Shown piece by piece: positions 56,363-64,000 of a stretch of DNA of 64,000 nt. The DNA comes from Thauera chlorobenzoica. Lineage in GTDB: Bacteria; Pseudomonadota; Gammaproteobacteria; Burkholderiales; Rhodocyclaceae. Below the pieces are notes generated by a model, which did not search any database, was not told the DNA's origin, and saw nothing but the letters and a program-made list of their open reading frames with translations. The translations under genes were made by a program, and so were the position numbers. Location of the stretch: positions 3,162,001-3,226,000 of the forward strand of contig NZ_CP018839.1 in assembly GCF_001922305.1 (NCBI RefSeq), given 5' to 3'. Each line of letters begins with the position of its first letter. The stretch's first letter is position 1.

Positions 56363-57195
56363 TTCCCCGCCCCCTGCGCGGCCTTGCCCGCCGTGCGGCG
56401 CAGCAGGAAACTGGCCAGGTGCTCGCCGCGCAGGGTGTCGCCCTGCTTCTCGAACGCACCGTTGATGTTGAGCAGGCAACCACAGTCGGCGCTCACCACT
56501 GCGGCAGCACCCGAGCCATTCAGCGCGGCGGTCTTGTCGCGCACCATCGCCCCGGAAATATCGGGCATGCGCACGCTGAACGCGCCGCCGAAGCCGCAGC
56601 ATTCGCTCTCGTGGTCATGCTCGACCCGCTCCACGCCGGCCAGCTGGGCGAGCAGTGCGCGGCCGTGCTCGTGAGTGTTCATCTCGCGCCGCGCCGAACA
56701 GGAGGTATGCAACGCCACTTTCACCGGCGCACCGCTGTCGCGCAGCTGCACCCGGCACACGTTCAGCAGGAACTCGGCCAGTTCGTAGGTGCGTTCGGCC
56801 AGCGCGGCGACCTGCGGCAAGGTTTCCGGCTCATCCTTGAACAACTCGAAGTAATGATGGCGGAACATGCCGGCACACGAGCCCGAGGGCACCACCACCG
56901 GCCAGTCGCCGTCGAACAGGGCGAGCTGCGCACGCGCCACGGCACGCGCCTCGTCGGTGTAGCCCGACGTGTAAGCAGGCTGGCCGCAGCAGCTCTGGGC
57001 CTGCGGAAAATGGACCTTGATGCCCTCGCGCTCGAGCAAGCGGATCGCGTCCATGCCCGCATCCGGAAAGAACAGGTCGAGCACGCAAGTGCCGAACAGG
57101 TACGCATCGGACGGTTTCGCCGGGTAACTGCGCGGCGGCGCCGGCGGCGGTGCCACGCGGGTGGCGTTGGGTGCGGCGAAGGGGGAGTGGCTCAT
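56359..57195 (-). CDS. lutA: Lactate utilization protein A (CCG-domain Fe-S oxidoreductase)
   Basis: LutA/YkgE-type subunit of 278 aa with two cysteine-rich CCG domains: HFPQAQSCCGQPAYTSGY with its upstream GTCVLDLFFPDAGMD, and HDHESECCGFGGAFSVRMPD with HTSCSARREMNTHEHGRAL before it. Two start codons are close together. The one at 57195 (MSHSPFAAPN) has GGAG at better spacing than the one at 57201. An N-terminal Pro-rich segment of about 25 residues precedes the first domain. Operon head, divergent from the LldR-type regulator. Confidence 0.95.
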   Translation of the reverse strand: MSHSPFAAPNATRVAPPPAPPRSYPAKPSDAYLFGTCVLDLFFPDAGMDAIRLLEREGIKVHFPQAQSCCGQPAYTSGYTDEARAVARAQLALFDGDWPVVVPSGSCAGMFRHHYFELFKDEPETLPQVAALAERTYELAEFLLNVCRVQLRDSGAPVKVALHTSCSARREMNTHEHGRALLAQLAGVERVEHDHESECCGFGGAFSVRMPDISGAMVRDKTAALNGSGAAAVVSADCGCLLNINGAFEKQGDTLRGEHLASFLLRRTAGKAAQGAGK

Positions 57196-57435
57196 GCGCA
57201 TCTTCTCCGAAGGTTTTGTTCATTCTGCAGCAGCCGCAGCCCGGCCGCGACTGCTGATAACACTGATATTCAGCACACCCGCCACGGATCCGCGACGCCC
57301 GGCGCACGGATCGCAAGCGGCGCCACGCACCCGCTCAGCAGCATCCGGGCGCGGACCATGGCGATGGGGCAGGCGGGGAAGCACAACCGGCGGATCGGAC
57401 CGTCCTTGTCGGGCTGCCTCGCCAGATCGACCAAT

Positions 57436-57450
57436 ATTGGTATTACCACT
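57436..57450. promoter_or_regulatory. LldR/PdhR-type operator between lutA and the FadR-family gene
   Basis: ATTGGT-ATT-ACCACT. The published LldR/PdhR consensus is ATTGGT-N3-ACCAAT; 13 of 15 positions agree. It lies in the 429-base divergent gap, 241 bases from lutA and 175 bases from the regulator start, so it can control both. The rest of the gap holds the 12-bp repeats at 57493 and nothing else I recognise. Confidence 0.7.
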
Positions 57451-57492
57451 TAACCAGAACTCGAGTTAGACTAATGAGGGTTTGGCGGTGTG

Positions 57493-57540
57493 TCAATCGG
57501 GGGGTCAATCCGCGTCCCAATCGGCGTCTCCATCAAAACG
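57493..57540 (+). repeat. Degenerate 12-bp tandem repeat in the regulator leader (4 units)
   Basis: TCAATCGGGGGG, TCAATCCGCGTC, CCAATCGGCGTC, TCCATCAAAACG in direct succession. The first three units agree at most positions (consensus YCAATCSGSGTC). They lie 85 bases before the regulator ATG. In the regulator's own frame they would encode the four-residue series SIGG, SIRV, PIGV, SIKT if a GTG at 57490 were the start. Confidence 0.55.
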
Positions 57541-57624
57541 CCCGGGACTCCCACGGAAGGAGCACGCCGTCGCCCCATCCCGCCGCCCACGAAGAGCGGT
57601 TTTCCCGAACCGGAATCCGTCATC

Positions 57625-58398
57625 ATGATGAAGCCCCCTCCCCTGCAACAACGCCGCCTGTCCGACGACATCGTCGCGCGCATCGAGACCCTGATCCTGG
57701 AAGGCAGCCTGCAGCCGGGCGAACGCCTGCCGGCCGAGCGCGCCCTGGCCGAGGAGTTCGGCATCTCCCGGCCGTCGCTGCGCGAGGCGATCCAGAAACT
57801 GGCCGCGCGTGGCCTGCTGGTCAGTCGCCACGGCGGCGGCACCTTCGTCAGCGACCAGCTCGGGGCCTCGTTCCGCGACCCGATGGTGGAGTTGCTCGAA
57901 CGCAACCCCGACGCCCAGCGCGACCTGCTCGAATTCCGCCACACTCTGGAAGGCGCCTGCGCCTATTATGCGGCGCTGCGCGCCACCGCGCCGGACCGGG
58001 AACGGCTCACCGCCGCCTTCGAACGTGTGCAGGCGTGCTACCAGCGCCAGGGCCGGATCAGCCGCGCGGAAGAAGGCCGGATCGACGCCCACTTCCACCT
58101 CGCGATCGCCGAAGCCAGCCACAACGCCGTTCTGCTGCACACCATCCGCAGCCTGTTCGAGCTGCTCGAGCGCAACGTCGTGACCAACATCGGCGGCATG
58201 TACACGATCGGCAGCGAGGTCCGCGACACCCTGCTCGCCCAGCACCAGGCGCTGTACACCGCGATCATGGAAGGACGGGCGGAGGACGCCCGCCGCCTCG
58301 CCAGCGAGCATCTGGACTATGTCCAGCAGGTGCTCGCCGAGGCGCAGGACGAGGCCCGGCGGGTCGAGCGTGCGCAGCGCCGGCGCGCCCCGGCCTGA
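57625..58398 (+). CDS. lldR: GntR/FadR-family regulator, LldR-like
   Basis: Probable lactate-responsive repressor of lutABC, 257 aa. The winged HTH (about 8-75) has GSLQPGERLPAERALAEEFG, ISRPSLREAIQKLAARGLL and HGGGTFVSD. The C-terminal FCD domain (about 95-235) has metal/ligand histidines in RIDAHFHLAIAEASHNAVLL and LLAQHQALYTAIMEGRAEDA. Two adjacent ATG codons (57625, 57628) are plausible. A 45-residue N-terminal extension is open but unlike the family. The name rests on context and the operator. Confidence 0.88.
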   Translation: MMKPPPLQQRRLSDDIVARIETLILEGSLQPGERLPAERALAEEFGISRPSLREAIQKLAARGLLVSRHGGGTFVSDQLGASFRDPMVELLERNPDAQRDLLEFRHTLEGACAYYAALRATAPDRERLTAAFERVQACYQRQGRISRAEEGRIDAHFHLAIAEASHNAVLLHTIRSLFELLERNVVTNIGGMYTIGSEVRDTLLAQHQALYTAIMEGRAEDARRLASEHLDYVQQVLAEAQDEARRVERAQRRRAPA

Positions 58399-58495
58399 AC
58401 CCGCTGTGCGGCGAACGCCGCGCCCGCCGATGGGCCGGCCGGCGTCGTGGAGGCGCCTGACGGCGCGCGATCGGGTTCGGTGCCCGTCCCGGGCG

Positions 58496-59722
58496 TCAGC
58501 GTGCGGCCGCTGCGCGCAGCACGTTCAGCACGCGCTGACCAGCGCGGCCATCGACAGACAGCCCCAGCTCGGCCTGAACGCGCCGGAGCGCTTCGCGCGT
58601 GCGCGCACCGATCATGCCGTCGGCCGCGCCGATGTCGTGGCCGCGGGCGATCAGCAGCAGCTGCAGTTCGCGGCGCTCGGCGCGCGACAAACCGGGGTCA
58701 TCGGTCGGCCACGGCGCGGCGAAAGCCGCGCCACCGCGCAGCCGGTCGGACAGGTGGGCGATCGCCAGGGCATAGCTTTCCGCGGCATTGTAGGAATACA
58801 GCGCGTCGAAGTTGCGCGTCACCAGGAAGGCCGGCCCTTCCCGCCCCGCCGGCAGCAGCAGCCCAGCGGCGAGATCACCGGCGGGCAGCGCCGAGCCGTC
58901 GCTCCGGGTCAGGCCGCGCGCGCGCCACTCCGCCATCGGCCGCTTGTTGCGCCGCCCACTGCCGGCGGTGTCGAGGCCTCGCGGCAGGCGGACCTCGAAG
59001 CCCCACGGCTGGCCGCTGCGCCAGCCGGCACGGGCGAGGAAATGGGCGGTGGAGGCGAGCGCGTCGGGCACGCTGTCGATCAGGTCGCGACGGCCGTCAC
59101 CGTCGAAATCGACCGCCAGGCGCATGAACGTCGATGGCATGAACTGGGTGTGGCCGAAGGCGCCCGCCCACGATCCGGCCAGGCGTTCGGGCGCGACATG
59201 TCCCTCCTCCAGGATTTTCAGCGCGGTAAAGAACTCGCCGCGGAAAAAAGCCTGGCGGCGGCCGAAGCAGGACAGGGTGGACAGCGAGCCCAGCAGCGGC
59301 CGCTCGCCGAAGTTGCGCCCGTAATTGCTTTCCACTCCCCAGACCGCAACCACGGTGGCCGCATCGACCGCGTATTCGGCCTCGACCCGGGCCAGCACCG
59401 GCGCCCACTGCGACAGCAAGGCACGACCGTCGGCGATGCGTTCCGCGTCCACCAGCCCGGCCATGTAGTCCCAGATCGGGGTGACGAACTCGGGCTGGGC
59501 ATCGAGAAAACCGACCACTTCTATGTCGGGGACGAGGCCGGCCGTATGCGCATCGAAGGTCGCCACAGCGACGCCTTTTTCCACCGCCTCTGCGCGCAGC
59601 CCGGCGAGGCAGGCGGCAAATGCCGCATCGGCGGCCAGCGCCACGGCGGGGACCTGCAGGAGGGCGCACGAAACGAGCGCAGAAAGTGCCGTGCGGCGCA
59701 TCGGAAACCCAACAGACGACAT
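58496..59722 (-). CDS. mltB: Lytic murein transglycosylase, MltB type
   Basis: A periplasmic peptidoglycan lytic transglycosylase of 408 aa. The signal peptide ends about residue 30 (VPAVALA|AD); no lipobox is seen, so it is soluble. The SLT-like catalytic domain (about 35-320) has catalytic Glu in VWGVESNYGRNFG, then GAFGHTQFMPSTFMRLAVDF. A C-terminal peptidoglycan-binding domain (about 345-402) has GHDIGAADGMIGARTREALR. The start at 59722 has GGAG; an internal Met8 is an alternative. It converges with lldR. Confidence 0.94.
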   Translation of the reverse strand: MSSVGFPMRRTALSALVSCALLQVPAVALAADAAFAACLAGLRAEAVEKGVAVATFDAHTAGLVPDIEVVGFLDAQPEFVTPIWDYMAGLVDAERIADGRALLSQWAPVLARVEAEYAVDAATVVAVWGVESNYGRNFGERPLLGSLSTLSCFGRRQAFFRGEFFTALKILEEGHVAPERLAGSWAGAFGHTQFMPSTFMRLAVDFDGDGRRDLIDSVPDALASTAHFLARAGWRSGQPWGFEVRLPRGLDTAGSGRRNKRPMAEWRARGLTRSDGSALPAGDLAAGLLLPAGREGPAFLVTRNFDALYSYNAAESYALAIAHLSDRLRGGAAFAAPWPTDDPGLSRAERRELQLLLIARGHDIGAADGMIGARTREALRRVQAELGLSVDGRAGQRVLNVLRAAAAR

Positions 59723-59860
59723 CGGTTCCAGCTCCGGTGATGGAAAAGTGGCGGTCCGCCGCAGAAGCCACGGTTCGGCAGCCTGGACCCTGGCCGCGCA
59801 GTCTATCGCGGCCGTCAGCGCACCGGCAATCCCGCCTTCCAGACGCTGAAAACGCTTCCG

Positions 59861-60649
59861 TCAGGCCACCGGGCAAGGAGGAAAATGGTCGATCCGGTCG
59901 GTGATCAGCCCATCCAACCCCAGGGCCAGCAGCCGGGCCGCGTCCCCATCCTCATTGACCGTGTAGGCCAGGAGCCTCAAACCAGCTGCGCGGGCCTGAC
60001 GGACGGTAGATCCGTCCCAGGCGCGCTGCTCACAAATCAGTGCGACGCAGCCGAGACGACGCGCGAGGCCGAGCCCTTCGTCCGAAAAAGCTTCGAGCAG
60101 CAAGCCGCGGGGAAGCTGCGGCGCAACGCCGGCCGCGGCCTCGAGCGCAGCCACGCTGAAGGAGCTGAGCAGCGGCGGCAACGCCCGGGTCCATGAGCGG
60201 GTCAGCGCGGCGGCCACCTCCCGCCCGGTGCGCGCCTCGTCGCCGGGAGCCGGCTTCAACTCCACGTTCAGCGCGCACTCCTGCTGGCGGCAGAACTCGA
60301 CCACGTCGGCCAGCGACGGCAGCCGTTCCCCGGCATAACGTGGCGAATGCCAGCTTCCGGCATCGAGCCGGGCCAGCTCCGCCCAGCGCTGGTCGACGGC
60401 CTCGCCCTGCCCTTCGGTGGTGCGCTCGAGGCGGTCGTCATGGAGCAGGAAAGGCTGTCCGTCCGCGCTCAGGCGCACATCGCACTCGAACATCCGGTAG
60501 CCGTGCGCATGGCCGAGCGCAAACGCGGCCAGGGTGTTCTCGGGTGCCAGCGTGCCGGCGCCGCGATGGGCGATCCAGCGCGGATAGGGCCAGTCCCCTG
60601 GCGCAGGAGGCGGGACGGGCCCGGGAAAGCCGGCGCCGGCGAGGCTCAT
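59861..60649 (-). CDS. Glycerophosphodiester phosphodiesterase
   Basis: A GDPD of 262 aa that hydrolyses glycerophosphodiesters to glycerol 3-phosphate and alcohol. The catalytic residues are present: IAHRGAGTLAPENTLAAF (His, Arg, Glu), MFECDVRLSADGQPFLLHDD (Glu, Asp, His) and LNVELKP. No signal peptide is seen, so it is probably cytoplasmic like UgpQ. It overlaps the upstream NYN gene by 4 bases, so the two are translationally coupled. Confidence 0.94.
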   Translation of the reverse strand: MSLAGAGFPGPVPPPAPGDWPYPRWIAHRGAGTLAPENTLAAFALGHAHGYRMFECDVRLSADGQPFLLHDDRLERTTEGQGEAVDQRWAELARLDAGSWHSPRYAGERLPSLADVVEFCRQQECALNVELKPAPGDEARTGREVAAALTRSWTRALPPLLSSFSVAALEAAAGVAPQLPRGLLLEAFSDEGLGLARRLGCVALICEQRAWDGSTVRQARAAGLRLLAYTVNEDGDAARLLALGLDGLITDRIDHFPPCPVA

Positions 60650-62124
60650 CCAGCGCTTTCTTCCTTCGATTTGCGCGGGCGGCGGGCGCGGGGCGGCGCC
60701 TTGGCCGGTGCCGGCGGTTCGGCTGCCGGCTCCGGCGGTGCGGAGTCGCGCGGCGCGCTTTCTACGGCGGGGCGATCACGGTCGATGCCGGAGCGCTCCG
60801 CCGTGCCCGCGCCCGGAGCGGATTCGGCACGTGCACGGGCTGCTTTCGGTGCGGCGGCGGCCTTTGCCGTTTTCCCCTTGGCGCTGCCGCGCCGGGAATC
60901 CGTTTTCTGGCCTTCCTCGAGCGGCGGCGGGGTGGACTCGGACCGCGCCCGGGCACGCTTCGGCTTGCCCTTGTCGGCACGGGGCTGGCCCTGGGCCGGC
61001 GCCGCGCCCTCCCCCCCCGCTCCCGCCTCGGAGGCCGCCGCCAGCGCGGCTGCTTCGGCGGTTTCCCGACGCTCTTCCCCGCCATGCAGCGGCGGCTCCG
61101 GCGCGGTCTCGGCGGCACGCTCGCTTTCCCCCGCCGCCTTGCCGCCGCCACGCCGACGCGAAGAACGGCCCTGCGTTTTCGCCGGGCGCGCCGCGGGTTC
61201 GGCCACCGCCGCGGGCTCGGCGGCACCCGCCGCGGCCTGCTCGACCACAACCGGCTCGAGCGCGGCGAACGCAAGCGGATGCTCGCTCGCCGCGCTCCCG
61301 CCATGGCTCGGCCGGGCGACATAGGTGCCGGACTTCTCGTCGCGCCCGAGCTCGAGCAGACCGCGCGTCTGCGCTTCCTCGAGCAGGTTGCCGAAGGCGC
61401 GGAAGCCGAAATAGCTCTCGTTGAAATCCGGTTTGCGGCGCTTGATCGCTTCCTTCAGCATCGAGGCCCAGATCTTGCCGCTTTCGCCGCGCTCGGCGAG
61501 CAGGGCTTCGAAGGTTTCCACCGCGATATCGATCGCCTGGCGGCGGCGCCCTTCCAGTTCTTCCTTGCGCCGCGCCTCCTCTTCCGGCGAGCGCCGGGCC
61601 GCCGGAACGTTGTCGCGCGCCTCGCGCTTGGCCGCGGCACGCTGGCTGTCGCGCACGAGATCGTCGTAAAAGATGAACTCGTCGCAGTTGGCGATCAGCA
61701 GGTCGGAGGTCGATTGCTTGACCCCGACACCGATCACCTGCTTCGCGTTCTCGCGCAGCTTGGACACCAGCGGGGAGAAGTCGGAGTCGCCGCTGATGAT
61801 GACGAAAGTATCGACGTGGGACTTGGTGTAGCACAGGTCGAGCGCATCGACGACGAGGCGGATGTCGGCGGAGTTCTTGCCCGACTGGCGCACGTGGGGG
61901 ATCTCGATCAGCTCGAAGTTGGCCTCGTGCATCGCAGCCTTGAAGCTCTTGTAGCGCTCCCAGTCGCAATAGGCCTTCTTGACCACGATGCTGCCCTTCA
62001 GCAGCAGGCGCTCGAGCACGCGCTTGATGTCGAACTTCTCGTAGTTGGCGTCGCGCACGCCGAGGGCGACGTTTTCGAAGTCGCAGAACAGCGCCATGCT
62101 GATGCTGTCGGGGGATGAGGCCAT
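60646..62124 (-). CDS. NYN-domain (PIN-like) protein with OST-HTH/LOTUS domain
   Basis: Predicted RNA-processing nuclease of 492 aa. An N-terminal NYN domain (about 8-150) has conserved acidic residues in ALFCDFENVALGVRD, NSADIRLVVDALDL and FVIISGDSDFSPLVSKLREN. A LOTUS/OST-HTH domain (about 205-285) has KIWASMLKEAIKRRKPDFNE and FRAFGNLLEEAQTRGLL. The last about 200 residues are a low-complexity Ala/Arg/Lys/Glu/Pro tail, basic and probably disordered. The family resembles LabA/DUF88 proteins; RNA targets are unknown. It is coupled to the downstream GDPD gene. Confidence 0.9.
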   Translation of the reverse strand: MASSPDSISMALFCDFENVALGVRDANYEKFDIKRVLERLLLKGSIVVKKAYCDWERYKSFKAAMHEANFELIEIPHVRQSGKNSADIRLVVDALDLCYTKSHVDTFVIISGDSDFSPLVSKLRENAKQVIGVGVKQSTSDLLIANCDEFIFYDDLVRDSQRAAAKREARDNVPAARRSPEEEARRKEELEGRRRQAIDIAVETFEALLAERGESGKIWASMLKEAIKRRKPDFNESYFGFRAFGNLLEEAQTRGLLELGRDEKSGTYVARPSHGGSAASEHPLAFAALEPVVVEQAAAGAAEPAAVAEPAARPAKTQGRSSRRRGGGKAAGESERAAETAPEPPLHGGEERRETAEAAALAAASEAGAGGEGAAPAQGQPRADKGKPKRARARSESTPPPLEEGQKTDSRRGSAKGKTAKAAAAPKAARARAESAPGAGTAERSGIDRDRPAVESAPRDSAPPEPAAEPPAPAKAPPRARRPRKSKEESAG

Positions 62125-62228
62125 GAAATTCTCCGCGTCTGGTCAGGCGCCGATGTTAAGGCCTGCGTGGCGCCGGCACCAGCGCGCGACTACGCCGGGC
62201 CGCCACGACGCGGCGGCCCGGACGGCAC

Positions 62229-62684
62229 TCACGGACGCAAGGTCTGCGCGAGCATCTTGTCGAGCGCCGAGGTGTGGTCGGCCTCTTCGGCGGCGAACTC
62301 CATTGCCAGGCGCTTGATTTCGGCGTCGGCGCTCTTTTCGGCGACGGTGCGGTAGAAGTTCATCCCCCGGGCCTCGTTCTCGCGCGCGTACTCGAGCGCC
62401 TGGTAGGCATTCATGGTGTAGTCGAAGCCCTCTTCGTCGCCAACTTCGGTCGGTGCCACCCAGCGGTACTGCCAGGACTGGAGCTTGGGCAGTTCGCGCT
62501 TGCCGGCACGCTCCACGATCGAATCGCCGTGCATCGTCGAGTAGCGCACCATGTCGCGGAACAGCGCCGCGACTTCGAGGTTGTTGTGTGCTTCCATCAT
62601 GTCGGCCAGTTCGAGGTAGCGCTCGGCGGCCTCCCGCTCCATGGCAATTGCGTGGGCGAGGAACTCGGGCATTGTGTAGGACAT
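62229..62684 (-). CDS. Ferritin-like (rubrerythrin-type four-helix) protein
   Basis: A small helical protein of 151 aa with ferritin-like iron-site motifs: AIAMEREAAERYLELAD (helix A), EYARENEARGMNFYRTVAE (helix C) and EFAAEEADHTSALDKML (helix D, Glu134-x-x-His137). In helix B the Glu of the usual ExxH is replaced (RYSTMHGD; Ser49 at the Glu position, His52 kept), so the diiron site may be incomplete. There is no rubredoxin domain. AGGAGG precedes ATG at 62684; the longer frame is rejected. The gap to the next gene has nothing recognisable. Confidence 0.82.
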   Translation of the reverse strand: MSYTMPEFLAHAIAMEREAAERYLELADMMEAHNNLEVAALFRDMVRYSTMHGDSIVERAGKRELPKLQSWQYRWVAPTEVGDEEGFDYTMNAYQALEYARENEARGMNFYRTVAEKSADAEIKRLAMEFAAEEADHTSALDKMLAQTLRP

Positions 62685-62857
62685 CGTCTTCCCTCCTGTT
62701 GAATTGTGCGGGCCGCCGAAGCGTGTCGCTTCGCATCTGGCGGGGATACGGCCCGAGCCCATTGTATTACCGTTTCATCGCCTGCGCCCTATACCTGGTC
62801 TACGGTAGCGGCCGCCGTTGCGCCCGCGGTGTGCGCCGGCACGACGGCGGAGTCTGC

Positions 62858-64000
62858 TCATGCCCCGGAGCGATCGCTGCGGAAATCCGCGACCTGGATG
62901 CCGAACTTGGCGATCTTGTCGTACAGCGTCTTGCGCGGCATGCCGAGCGCTTCGGCCGCCGCGGCGACGTCACCCGCACTGCGGCGCAGGGCGCTTTCGA
63001 TCAGCGCGACCTCGAAGGCGGCCACGCGTTGTGCCAGCCCGCTGCCCTCGCCCACCGGACCCGCCGCCGGTCGCCACAGGCCGAGCACGAAGCGGTCGGC
63101 GGCATGCTGCAGTTCGCGCACGTTGCCCGGCCAGCCCTGTGCCATCAGCCAGTCGAAGACCTCGACCGTCAGTGCCGGCTGCGGCCGGCGGTAGCGTTCG
63201 GCAGCCTGCAGGCAGAAAGCGGCAAACAGCGCGGGAATGTCCTCACGACGCTCGCGCAGCGCAGGCAGGACGATCGGCACGACGTTGAGCCGGTAGTAGA
63301 GATCCGCGCGAAAGCGCCCGGCCGCCGCCTCTGCGGCCAGATCGAGCTTGGTCGCCGCGATCACCCGGCAGTCCACCGGGATCAGCCGGTTCGAGCCGAG
63401 GCGCTCGACCACCCGCTCCTGGAGCACGCGCAGCAGCTTCGCCTGCAGCTGCAGCGCCATGCCCTCGATCTCGTCGAGGAACAGGGTGCCGCCGTCGGCA
63501 TGTTCGATCTTGCCCGCGCGGCTGCGGGTGGCGCCGGTGAAGGCGCCCGGCTCGACGCCGAACATCTCGCTCTCGAACACGCTCTCGGGCAGCGCGGCGC
63601 AGTTGATCGCGACGAAGTGGCCGCGCCGCCGCCGCCCGGCGTCGTGCAGGGCGCGCGCGACGCGCTCCTTGCCGGTGCCGGTCTCGCCCACGATCAGGAT
63701 GTCGACGTCGGTGTCGGCCAGGTCCACAACCAGATCCCGCACCCGCTGCATCGCCGCGCTGTCGCCGAGCAGGCCATCCGGCCCTGCGGCTTGCGCCAGC
63801 CGGGTCTTGAGCGCGCGGTTCTCGAGCACCAGGCGGCGCTTCTCGATCGCGCGGCGCACCACCTCGACCAGGCGCTCGGGGGCGAACGGCTTCTCGATGA
63901 AATCGTAGGCCCCCAGCCGCATCGCCTCGACCGCCATATCGACGTCGCCATGACCGGTGACGAGGATCACCGGCAGGTCGGGATCGAGCGCCTGCGCCCG
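62858..64000 (-). CDS. Sigma-54-dependent response regulator, DctD/NtrC type (5' end outside window)
   Basis: At least 380 codons are visible, open to the window edge. The first visible part is the end of a receiver domain ([20 protein letters not shown] and [15 protein letters not shown]). The AAA+ domain has Walker [21 protein letters not shown] for sigma-54 contact, Walker [13 protein letters not shown] and the arginine finger region [12 protein letters not shown] Fis-type HTH is at the end ([20 protein letters not shown]). GHGD after the receiver beta strand is typical of DctD, regulator of C4-dicarboxylate/TRAP transport. The partner kinase should lie to the right of the window. Confidence 0.94.
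   Translation of the reverse strand, partial: RAQALDPDLPVILVTGHGDVDMAVEAMRLGAYDFIEKPFAPERLVEVVRRAIEKRRLVLENRALKTRLAQAAGPDGLLGDSAAMQRVRDLVVDLADTDVDILIVGETGTGKERVARALHDAGRRRRGHFVAINCAALPESVFESEMFGVEPGAFTGATRSRAGKIEHADGGTLFLDEIEGMALQLQAKLLRVLQERVVERLGSNRLIPVDCRVIAATKLDLAAEAAAGRFRADLYYRLNVVPIVLPALRERREDIPALFAAFCLQAAERYRRPQPALTVEVFDWLMAQGWPGNVRELQHAADRFVLGLWRPAAGPVGEGSGLAQRVAAFEVALIESALRRSAGDVAAAAEALGMPRKTLYDKIAKFGIQVADFRSDRSGA

Noticed and set aside
57490..57624. 45-residue N-terminal extension of the LldR-like regulator
   Set aside because: FadR-family proteins start just before the winged HTH. The extension is repeat-encoded and Pro/Gly-rich. It is kept only as a repeat observation.

Overview
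The window is a continuous stretch of GC-rich, densely packed bacterial chromosome with no insertion sequence, phage gene, CRISPR array or rRNA that I can see. The gene neighbourhoods point to a betaproteobacterium of the Rhodocyclales, most likely the Thauera/Azoarcus/Aromatoleum group. Examples are tpiA-secG-tRNA-Leu-nuoA..F, carA-carB-greA, folP-glmM, mtaD-ompA-ubiG and a CoA-dependent ring-degradation cluster. The assignment rests on synteny and protein character, not on a database search.

Layout. 1-5907 (minus): tpiA, secG, tRNA-Leu(GAG) and the start of the respiratory complex I operon (nuoA to a nuoF cut by the window edge). 6049-11971 (plus): an arsenic resistance operon arsR-arsC-arsD-arsA-acr3, ending in an unrecognised ATP-grasp-like gene. 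12136-16341: a DUF2789 gene, then the phosphate ABC transporter pstSCAB (minus) with a PHO-box-like site and a strong terminator. 16372-26894: housekeeping genes glmM, folP, ftsH, rlmE, yhbY, and carA-carB-greA. 27081-36581: a hybrid sensor kinase, dapB, bamE, fur, recN, nadK, hrcA and hemH. 36665-41205: a Ser/Thr kinase with a C-terminal cyclic-nucleotide-binding-like domain, an MTA/SAH deaminase, an OmpA-like protein and ubiG.

41240-51270 is the main accessory catabolic locus. A TetR regulator and an enoyl-CoA hydratase lie on the minus strand. Diverging from them on the plus strand is a run of SDR (BadH-like), atypical enoyl-CoA hydratase, SDR, acyl-CoA dehydrogenase, aryl/alicyclic acid-CoA ligase, enoyl-CoA hydratase and a TRAP solute-binding protein, closed by a strong terminator. 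A hydroxybenzoyl-CoA-thioesterase-like gene follows. The genes would import and activate a carboxylic acid and oxidise it in beta-oxidation fashion. There is no thiolase, ring reductase or TRAP membrane subunit, so the pathway must be completed elsewhere. Two 18-bp sites with identical half-sites in the divergent promoter region are probably the TetR operators.

51420-64000: a PatZ-like protein acetyltransferase, the lactate-oxidation genes lutABC with a divergent FadR/LldR regulator and an LldR-type operator, an MltB-type lytic transglycosylase, a glycerophosphodiesterase, a NYN-LOTUS protein, a ferritin-like protein and the 3' part of a sigma-54 response regulator.

The best candidates for undescribed biology are the ATP-grasp-like gene at the end of the ars operon and the TetR-controlled CoA pathway with its catalytically unusual second hydratase.
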